The notes under the pieces were generated by a model. The model was given only the letters and a program-made list of their open reading frames with translations, was not told where the DNA came from and made no database searches. The position numbers were made by a program, and so were the translations under genes. A stretch of 64,000 nucleotides of DNA from Runella defluvii (GTDB lineage: Bacteria; Bacteroidota; Bacteroidia; Cytophagales; Spirosomataceae). The stretch covers positions 186,001 to 250,000 of the forward strand of contig NZ_JACIBY010000003.1 in assembly GCF_014195535.1 (NCBI RefSeq), given 5' to 3'. Position 1 is the stretch's first letter; every line of letters begins with the position of its first letter. Positions 57,415-64,000 of the stretch are shown here, in pieces.

Positions 57415-60400
57415 ATGTCTATTTCTAAACAACGCCTTCTGTATTTGCTTGTCTTGCTCTGTTGGGCAGCTGGTCAAGCGTGGTCTGCTCCCAACAAATC
57501 GCGCCGAAAGGTTTCATTAAAGGAACAAAACGGTACCTATACGCTCAAAGGAAACGAAGTCAAAGTTTCTAATAATGAGCCTTGGGCTTTGATTGCTCCC
57601 ACTGCGGGCGGTACGATTGTACCCGAAACTTTCGGAGTCATTTCGGTCAAAAAAATGACGAATCCACCAGTTTTGGATGTTTATGTGTGGTCGGGTGCTA
57701 TTAGCACCGATTGGCATACGGCAGGCAACTGGCTGGTGAATAGTGCCGTGGCTACGGGTACACCAAATTTTGGTTTTTTGATAGGTAACCATGTTCAAAT
57801 TCCAGTGGTTGGAAATGGACGATATCCAGTAGTGACAGCCAACGCGGGCGCACGTTCTCTTACGATTGCCGCGGGCGCGAGTGTCACTGTGGCCAGTGGA
57901 GGAAAACTACGGGTTACGGGGAGTGACGTCGATGGTGTCACCAACGGAGGAACATTTACCAACAACGGCACAACCGAGCTGGATTCTGCTTTTCGTGACG
58001 GATTTATTAACCAAGCGGGAGCGTCGTTAGTAAACACTGCTACTTTTTCGGTCGCCAAGGGTACAGGAAGTCGTCTTAAAAATTCGAGTACGATTACTAA
58101 CTCAGGTACTTTCAATGTCTATGGAGGGTTGTCGTTAGGCTTCTATAATTATTCGGGGGCTAAGTTGTTGAACACAACCTCAGCGGCCGTTTTTAACGTC
58201 GAAAGTGCCAAAAACGGCGGGGTTTCTAATGAAGGAAAAATTGACAATGCAGGTACGTTGATTGTGAAGTCTGGAGATACGGGCCCGCAGTTTATCAATG
58301 CCGATTCAGTGATAAATAGGGTAGGGGCAACGTTTGAAGTAAAAGAGCATCAAGATGGGATTTTGTTTGACAATAAAAAATACCTGCTCAATGAAGGCAC
58401 ATTTAGGGTGAAGAGTGGAGGAAATAAGGGAGGGGTTTATAACCGAAATGGTGCGAAGTTGCTAAATACGGCTACAGGGAGCTTTTGGATTACTAGTACC
58501 ACAACAACCAATCTAAGAAATGAGGGAGTCATTGAAAATAACAATTTGTTTGAGACAAGTTATAACGCCGATAGCGCTGTCGTAAACAATGCCACAGGGA
58601 GTATCACTAATAATGGAATATGGACAGTGCAGGCGAGTCAATTTGCGATAGTCAACCGAGGAACTATTTCGCTGGGTGGTTCAGCAACCTTTGATATTTC
58701 AGCAACTGGTGGCTCGGCCATAAAGAACCTAAACACCTTTATGACCTCCACAGGTTGTACCTTAAAAATTTCCTCGGCTTCTTCTTCCATTCTGAATGAA
58801 CCCAATGCACTTTTTGTAAATAATTGTAGTACCTCGTTTAAATACTTAGGAGGACCGCTCATGCTTAATAAGGGGCGCTTTACTCATTTAAATGGTTCTA
58901 TTTCAGCGGAAGCGTTTACCTCATTTATCAAAAACGAGAAGTACATGAGTATCAATGTCCCAGTAACTTTTGGAAGTTCTGGGACTACTGCCAGTGGAGC
59001 TTTCGATAATAGCGATACGCTTATCGTGGGTTCAGCTCTTGCTAGGGCATGGTTTAATACCAATTTTTTTATAAAAAATTCTGGTTACATGACAATTGAT
59101 GGGGAGCATAAAATTCACAGTATAAACAATGTAATTGAAAATTCTGGTAAATTAATTTTGCCTAGTACATTCAGCATTAATGCTGTCTATATTGGGTCAC
59201 CAATCATTAATTCAGGTACGATTCAGAATGATGCGTCTTTGGTTTTTTCTAATTTTGGTAGCCCATTGTTAAACAATACAGGAACGTTTAATAACAACGG
59301 CCGAGTGGAAGGTGGGCGTCATCAAATTGGCATTAACAATAATGGTGGTACTATCGTCAATGCTGGCGTTATAGAAATCGATACTGTGGGATCAAAGGGA
59401 ATAGACCAATTTGGAACAAGCCCAACGTTTACCAACACCGCTACGGGAAAAATTCTCCTTGATATGATAACTACCGATGGGATAGGTATCTCAACTGGAA
59501 CTTTTACCAATAATGGAGAAATTCTCATTGCCCAAACCGATAGCTTAGCCTTCAATGGGATTAACAACGCGGCTACTTTTATCAACAATAAATTGATTCG
59601 GATTGGCAAGGCTGGACAAAAAGGAATTTTAAATACAGGAACGTTTACCAATGCGCCCAATTCGCAAATCTTTATTACGATGGCGCTGAGGGCCGCAAGT
59701 AGTACGGCGAAAGGGATTGATAACCAAGGAACGTTCACCAATCAAACCTGTGCTACGATAGAATCAAGACCCGCTATTGTTAACACTTCTGGTACGTTTA
59801 ACAATGAGGGGGCTATTACCAAACAAGAAGATGGTTTTACGGCGGCGAGTGCTATTTCTAATAACACGGGAACAATTACCAACCAAGACTCCGATGCGTT
59901 TAATGTCGCGGGCACCAATACAACGTTTGTGTTTGCGATGACGAGTAGCAATGCAGCAATGTGCGTAGGCGAAACCCGTACCCTCACTACTTCGGCAAGT
60001 GGTGCAGTAACATTCTCTGCAACTGGCCCAGCTACGGTCTCTGGAAATTTATTAACGGTTACGGGAGCGGGAGCTATTACGGTTACCGCAATTTATGCGC
60101 TTAATCCTAGCTGTTCGTTTACAGTTAATCAAACCATTACGGGCAAAGCCTTGCCAAACGCAGGAACGATTTCTCCATTGTCAGTTTGTGCTGGTAATAC
60201 CATGACGCTTACTTCCAATGGTTTAGGTGGTGGTAGTTGGAGCGGAAATAATAACGCAGTAGCAACAGTTAACTCTACTACGGGTCAACTAACAGCCGTA
60301 AGTGCGGGTTTTGTTCAAGTTACTTATTTGGTGAGCAATAACGGTTGTTCAACTTCTACGACAGCTTCAGTTCAAGTAAAAGCATTGCCTACGCTGACAG

Positions 60401-62289
60401 TAACAGGAGGGCTGGTACCTAGTAGCCGCTGTCCTGTGTTGGAGCCTGTCTCTATGTACTCAACGGTAAGCTGTGGGACTGATAAAACAGCGATGTGGTA
60501 CGATGCTCCAACGGGTGGCAGTACGGTGTTGGTGCCAAATCAGACACCTTTGGTGACAAAAGATTACTACGTAGCGTGCAAAGACGTCTTGACGGGTTGT
60601 GAAAGTGCTGAACGCGCAAAAATTACTTTTACAGCTTTACCAGTGGGAAGTATACCAACAAACGTTAGTTTAACGGCCGACGGACAAATGGTTACGGTTG
60701 GACAATCGGCTAGTTTTTGTGATTTGGTAGGCGCAGATATTACGTTTTCTAGCGCTTGCCCAAGCGGCCAACAGCTATTGATTTCTGTCGATGGTGCTGA
60801 ATATTCGGCAACAATTCCAACCCAAATGGTGGATGGGAACAATCACAATTATCGGGTACGTTGCCAAGCAGGGACAGGTATTGAAGCGTGTTTAGGGCCA
60901 GAATCTGGTGCTATGTCACTGCGAATTTACCCAGCTCTTCCAAAGCCAACTGCAACAATTTTGCCTTTAAGTATTTGTAGTTCAAGCGCATCTGTGCCAT
61001 TTTTATCGAATGCTAGTTGTGGAAATACGGTGACAATTTGGTATAATGCAGCAACGAACCAACCTGTAACCTTACCAAGTCAAACGCCAACAACGACCTC
61101 TTCGTACTACGTTAAATGCCAAAGTGCGGGTGGGTGTATGAGCGAAGCCAGTGATGTGGTTACTTTCACTGTTTATCAAGCAGGCGTAGCTCCAATAGTG
61201 TCGGTTATTGGCGATGATAACTTGTGTGCAGGCCAAACGGCTCGTTTGACAACCAATTGCCCTGCTGGCTCAACAGTGGTTTGGAATACAAACGTAAACG
61301 GAGCGACTTTAGAAGTAAGTTCTGCTTCTATGTCAACGGCGTCATACAGTGCCAAATGTGTTTTGACGGGCGGTTGTGAGACACCAATGAGTGCTTCTAA
61401 AGTAATAAACTGGCGGGCATTTAGCCTAACGGTCTATAATGTAGGTGGTTCACAATCGGGTGTGAAGTCGGGAGCTGTGGTTACGAAATCGGATTGGAGT
61501 GCCAATTTTATCACACCAGATGCGGGGCCAAGCCTTGAAAAAAGCACCCAAAACAACCCAACGGTTTACTTTGTAGAAAATGTAAACAAAATTGCTCCTC
61601 GGTACTGGACGATTGAAGTAGAAACCTGTAATTTAGGCACTGATGGTTCAATAACCTATAATATGTCGGCGGCTCCCGAAACGGGCGTGGTGCGTTCATA
61701 CAATACCCACGAAAACAACGCTCCCTATTTTATGTATGCAAACCGTGATGGTTTCCGTGAACTTTATGCACAAAACCACCCTGCTTATGGGTTCTATCTT
61801 GACAATGGTAGCGGCGGGAATATCTATGATGTAGGCTTGCCCAAAGGTTCTTATAAACTTGGTATTCGCTACTGGGATATGAAAGGATGGGGAAGTATTT
61901 ACCCTTCTACTCGTCAGGCGCAAGGAAATGTGCTTGCCTATCAAGAATTCTGGTTTAGAATCCAATCGAAAGATGGAATTGGCGTAGGAGCTGCAAGAGA
62001 AGCGGCTGAAAGCTTGGCGACAGTAGAACAAAATGAACTCGCCGAAATCGCGCCCAACCCTGTTTCTCAGACCCTTTACTTGAAGGTAAAAAATGTAAAA
62101 GGTGTTTCGGTAAACCTAGATTTAATGGATATTTCTGGTCGAAAAGTGCTTGGACGCTCGTTTGTTCCTGAATCTAACCAACACCAAGAGGAGTTTGATG
62201 TGAGTCAAATGGTCAACGGAATGTATTTCCTACGGATCAATGCGGGCTCTAAGCAAACAACCTTGAAAGTGCTAAAAATGAGTAAGTAA
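57415..62289 (+). CDS. Giant T9SS-secreted surface protein with parallel beta-repeats and Ig-like domains
   Basis: A 1624-residue protein with signal peptide (MSISKQRLLYLLVLLCWAAGQAWSA). Residues about 90-870 contain dozens of imperfect repeats of a TNxGTFxN type (GTFTNNGTTE, STITNSGTFNVY, GTFTNAPNSQ), an asparagine- and glycine-rich pattern expected of a beta-helix/adhesin stalk. Residues about 870-1350 have Cys-bearing Ig-like and BIG2-like modules (SVCAGNTMTLTS, GQLTAVSAGFVQVTY). Residues about 1370-1530 form a further domain, and the C-terminal 80 residues (IAPNPVSQTLYLKV ... TTLKVLKMSK) are a T9SS type A sorting domain. Role in adhesion is inferred; no ligand can be named. A strong terminator follows. 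Confidence 0.85.
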   Translation: MSISKQRLLYLLVLLCWAAGQAWSAPNKSRRKVSLKEQNGTYTLKGNEVKVSNNEPWALIAPTAGGTIVPETFGVISVKKMTNPPVLDVYVWSGAISTDWHTAGNWLVNSAVATGTPNFGFLIGNHVQIPVVGNGRYPVVTANAGARSLTIAAGASVTVASGGKLRVTGSDVDGVTNGGTFTNNGTTELDSAFRDGFINQAGASLVNTATFSVAKGTGSRLKNSSTITNSGTFNVYGGLSLGFYNYSGAKLLNTTSAAVFNVESAKNGGVSNEGKIDNAGTLIVKSGDTGPQFINADSVINRVGATFEVKEHQDGILFDNKKYLLNEGTFRVKSGGNKGGVYNRNGAKLLNTATGSFWITSTTTTNLRNEGVIENNNLFETSYNADSAVVNNATGSITNNGIWTVQASQFAIVNRGTISLGGSATFDISATGGSAIKNLNTFMTSTGCTLKISSASSSILNEPNALFVNNCSTSFKYLGGPLMLNKGRFTHLNGSISAEAFTSFIKNEKYMSINVPVTFGSSGTTASGAFDNSDTLIVGSALARAWFNTNFFIKNSGYMTIDGEHKIHSINNVIENSGKLILPSTFSINAVYIGSPIINSGTIQNDASLVFSNFGSPLLNNTGTFNNNGRVEGGRHQIGINNNGGTIVNAGVIEIDTVGSKGIDQFGTSPTFTNTATGKILLDMITTDGIGISTGTFTNNGEILIAQTDSLAFNGINNAATFINNKLIRIGKAGQKGILNTGTFTNAPNSQIFITMALRAASSTAKGIDNQGTFTNQTCATIESRPAIVNTSGTFNNEGAITKQEDGFTAASAISNNTGTITNQDSDAFNVAGTNTTFVFAMTSSNAAMCVGETRTLTTSASGAVTFSATGPATVSGNLLTVTGAGAITVTAIYALNPSCSFTVNQTITGKALPNAGTISPLSVCAGNTMTLTSNGLGGGSWSGNNNAVATVNSTTGQLTAVSAGFVQVTYLVSNNGCSTSTTASVQVKALPTLTVTGGLVPSSRCPVLEPVSMYSTVSCGTDKTAMWYDAPTGGSTVLVPNQTPLVTKDYYVACKDVLTGCESAERAKITFTALPVGSIPTNVSLTADGQMVTVGQSASFCDLVGADITFSSACPSGQQLLISVDGAEYSATIPTQMVDGNNHNYRVRCQAGTGIEACLGPESGAMSLRIYPALPKPTATILPLSICSSSASVPFLSNASCGNTVTIWYNAATNQPVTLPSQTPTTTSSYYVKCQSAGGCMSEASDVVTFTVYQAGVAPIVSVIGDDNLCAGQTARLTTNCPAGSTVVWNTNVNGATLEVSSASMSTASYSAKCVLTGGCETPMSASKVINWRAFSLTVYNVGGSQSGVKSGAVVTKSDWSANFITPDAGPSLEKSTQNNPTVYFVENVNKIAPRYWTIEVETCNLGTDGSITYNMSAAPETGVVRSYNTHENNAPYFMYANRDGFRELYAQNHPAYGFYLDNGSGGNIYDVGLPKGSYKLGIRYWDMKGWGSIYPSTRQAQGNVLAYQEFWFRIQSKDGIGVGAAREAAESLATVEQNELAEIAPNPVSQTLYLKVKNVKGVSVNLDLMDISGRKVLGRSFVPESNQHQEEFDVSQMVNGMYFLRINAGSKQTTLKVLKMSK

Positions 62290-62309
62290 CATTGGTCGCT
62301 CTGCTATAA

Positions 62310-62347
62310 TAAAACCCCGTTTAACCTTAAAGTTAAACGGGGTTTTT
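62310..62347. terminator. Bidirectional hairpin terminator
   Basis: AAAACCCCGTTTAAC pairs with GTTAAACGGGGTTTT around CTTAAA, with A- and T-runs. It separates the giant surface protein gene from the convergent PBP gene. Confidence 0.92.
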
Positions 62348-62377
62348 GCATTATTGGATGTTATTTGCGACCGATTA

Positions 62378-64000
62378 TCAACGAGAATTTGTCGTGTCCA
62401 CGGGGACTTGAGGGTCGTGGTCACTTTCATCAAATGTTGGTAACATATCCAACGTATCATTGACTGTGCTAGTCGAGTCAGCTAAGTTTTCAATCGGTGA
62501 AGATGGCGCACAATCACGGTAACTTTTCAGGATGGCAATGGTTGGTTTAGGGAATGGTCCACGAACGTAGCCGATATTAGGGTCATCATAGACTTTTTCC
62601 AAGAACCGTCCCACCAATGGAAGGGCTGTTTTGGCTCCTTCGCCCAGGTTCGTACTGCGGAAGTGGATGCTTCGGTCGTCGCCGCCTACCCATGCACCTA
62701 CCACAAGGTCTTTGGTGACACCCATAAACCAGCCATCAGAGTTGTTGGAAGTAGTACCTGTTTTACCACCGATTTCAAACCCTTTTTTGAATAAACTACC
62801 GAAAGTCCACATATTTTGCGAAGTTCCACCTGGTTCTTCAATACCGCCTTTGAGCATGTGAACCATCAAAAATGCTGATTCTTCGCTGATAACCTGCTTA
62901 CTTTTTGGGGCAAAACTTGCAATTTCACTGCCATTAGAATCTAAAATACGAGCCACCACGATAGGGTCTGTGTGTTTGCCGTGATTAGGGAAAACGCTGT
63001 AGGCAGTTACCATGTCGAAAAGTGAGACGTCAAAAGGACCAAGTCCGATAGAAGCTACGGGCTTTAGTGCGGTGGTTATTCCTAGTTTTTGAGCGTATTT
63101 AACAACGGCCTGCGCCCCAATCCGATTGGTCAAATGCGCCGTAACGGAGTTAATGGAGCGAGCCAATGCCCTACGAAGCGTCAGTTCTTGGTACGTAAAA
63201 CCACCCGTAGAGTTTTTGGGCCGCCAGATGCGGGTTGTGTCTTTGCCTTTGACTTTCTCCCGAACTTCAATCTCAAAAGGTTCGTCTTTCATTTTATCAC
63301 AAGGAGAAAGATTAAAAGCCGAACTGTCGATGGCAGCGCAGTAAACAAACGGTTTAAAGGTGGATCCTGGTTGGCGTTTTCCTTGCTGAACCGCATCGTA
63401 CTTGAAAAACTTGTAATTTAAACCTCCCACCCAAGCCTTTACTTGACCCGTGTAAGGATCCATGGCCATCATGCCCGCCCGTAAAATGCGTTTGTAATAA
63501 TTAAGCGAATCTATCGAGCTCATCACGACCTTTTTATCCCGTCCCGTTTTCCAATCATAAATGGTCATGGTATCTTTTTTATTCATATAATACCAAATGG
63601 AATCCTGACGGATGGTCGAGTCTAATTTGGAAAAACGTTTGGAAAGCGCTTTGTAGCGGTCGGTACGTTTGGCTACATCCGTAAGAAAGTTAGGAATTTC
63701 TACCCCTTTTTCGTCGCGCCAAGGATTTTGATTTAACCAGTGATTTTCAAACGTTTGTTGGAGTGTTTTCATCCGTTCAAACGTAGCCTCTACGGCGTAT
63801 TTCTGCATCCGTGAGTCAATCGTCGTGTAGATTTTTAGGCCATCTTTATAAGGGTCGTAATCGTTTTCTTCCCCCCATTTTTCCATAAAATCTTCCACAC
63901 TTCCGTTGAAATACTGATAAATTGCGTATTCGTTATTTTCGTCGTTAAAGCGTTCGGGAGTAAGTTTGAGGTCAATCGGCGATTTAGATAGCGAATCGAC
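62378..64000 (-). CDS. Class A penicillin-binding protein (PBP1A type), 3' part; 5' end outside window
   Basis: 540 residues of the C-terminal part; the frame stays open to the window edge (reading ...DSLSKSPIDLKLTPERFN), so the glycosyltransferase domain lies outside. An apparent GTG start at 63898 is only an internal codon. Transpeptidase motifs are intact: SxxK in GSTFKPF, SxN in ARSINSV, and KTG in GGKTGTTSNN. It begins in the linker and ends with a Ser/Pro/Asp-rich tail (about 60 residues: NLADSTSTVND, VPVDTTNSR). It cross-links peptidoglycan in the periplasm. The gene is convergent with the giant surface protein gene. Confidence 0.92.
   Translation of the reverse strand, partial: VDSLSKSPIDLKLTPERFNDENNEYAIYQYFNGSVEDFMEKWGEENDYDPYKDGLKIYTTIDSRMQKYAVEATFERMKTLQQTFENHWLNQNPWRDEKGVEIPNFLTDVAKRTDRYKALSKRFSKLDSTIRQDSIWYYMNKKDTMTIYDWKTGRDKKVVMSSIDSLNYYKRILRAGMMAMDPYTGQVKAWVGGLNYKFFKYDAVQQGKRQPGSTFKPFVYCAAIDSSAFNLSPCDKMKDEPFEIEVREKVKGKDTTRIWRPKNSTGGFTYQELTLRRALARSINSVTAHLTNRIGAQAVVKYAQKLGITTALKPVASIGLGPFDVSLFDMVTAYSVFPNHGKHTDPIVVARILDSNGSEIASFAPKSKQVISEESAFLMVHMLKGGIEEPGGTSQNMWTFGSLFKKGFEIGGKTGTTSNNSDGWFMGVTKDLVVGAWVGGDDRSIHFRSTNLGEGAKTALPLVGRFLEKVYDDPNIGYVRGPFPKPTIAILKSYRDCAPSSPIENLADSTSTVNDTLDMLPTFDESDHDPQVPVDTTNSR

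Noticed and set aside
57795-59987. Several antisense open frames under the giant surface protein
   Set aside because: They arise from the repetitive low-complexity sequence of the sense gene and show no domain or start context.
63896-63898. GTG as the start of the penicillin-binding protein
   Set aside because: The frame is open upstream to the window edge and encodes conserved-looking linker sequence, so the GTG is an internal Val codon.

Overview
The window comes from the chromosome of a Bacteroidota bacterium, most likely a Cytophagales member of the Spirosomataceae (Runella/Dyadobacter-like). The sequence evidence is a SusC/SusD pair, three proteins with type IX secretion (T9SS) C-terminal sorting domains including a gliding-motility (CHU_C) type, TonB-plug/MG2 proteins, DUF4136 and DUF4397 lipoproteins, promoters of the Bacteroidota form TTTG-N(about 20)-TAnnTTTG, and gene starts without Shine-Dalgarno sequences. 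The genus is inference.

Layout. Positions 1-10.1 kb hold mostly secreted and metabolic genes: the end of a dCMP deaminase, ACP phosphodiesterase, a GH92 mannosidase, a two-domain VOC protein, a hydrolase/lipoprotein pair, a T9SS-secreted unknown protein and an MG2/TonB-plug protein. Positions 10.2-14.4 kb are an AT-rich accessory island with four minus-strand genes: FCP1-like phosphatase, GNAT acetyltransferase, beta-lactamase-fold serine hydrolase and an EVE/PUA-HNH nuclease. Each is followed on its 3' side by a copy of one degenerate repeat, with further direct repeats and REP-like hairpins between them. It looks like a gene-cassette array without a visible integrase. Positions 14.4-24.8 kb carry a PhyH dioxygenase divergent from an AraC regulator, a LolC/E-like permease, ATP-grasp and PatB-type aminotransferase genes, an S9 peptidase and a LytS/LytTR two-component pair. 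Positions 25.3-30.9 kb are a SusC-SusD-DUF4397 uptake locus.

Positions 31-44.3 kb are core housekeeping genes: aroB, gpmI, a low-molecular-weight protein tyrosine phosphatase, a DivIC/FtsB protein and enolase, then an aminotransferase, a site-2 protease, a HAD phosphatase, accA and a beta-CASP nuclease in one minus-strand run, and an Lrp/AsnC regulator. Positions 44.4-44.9 kb contain the most unusual item. A consensus promoter, a small GCAA-loop hairpin, a 161-nt tRNA-like fold with correct acceptor, D and T arms but about 91 extra nucleotides in the variable region, and a terminator form one apparent non-coding transcription unit.

Positions 45-64 kb hold a DUF819 membrane protein, a CHU_C surface protein, a predicted metalloprotease/propeller/barrel protein, an alpha/beta hydrolase that has lost its nucleophile serine, a DinB protein, mltG, a YbgC-type thioesterase, an aldose-epimerase-like gene, a GT2 glycosyltransferase, a 1624-residue T9SS-secreted repeat protein and the 3' part of a class A penicillin-binding protein that runs off the window.

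Many genes are separated by strong hairpin terminators. Two copies of an approximately 87-nt imperfect palindrome sit at gene ends 15 kb apart. No CRISPR array, transposase, integrase, rRNA or canonical tRNA was seen. All functional assignments come from reading motifs by eye.
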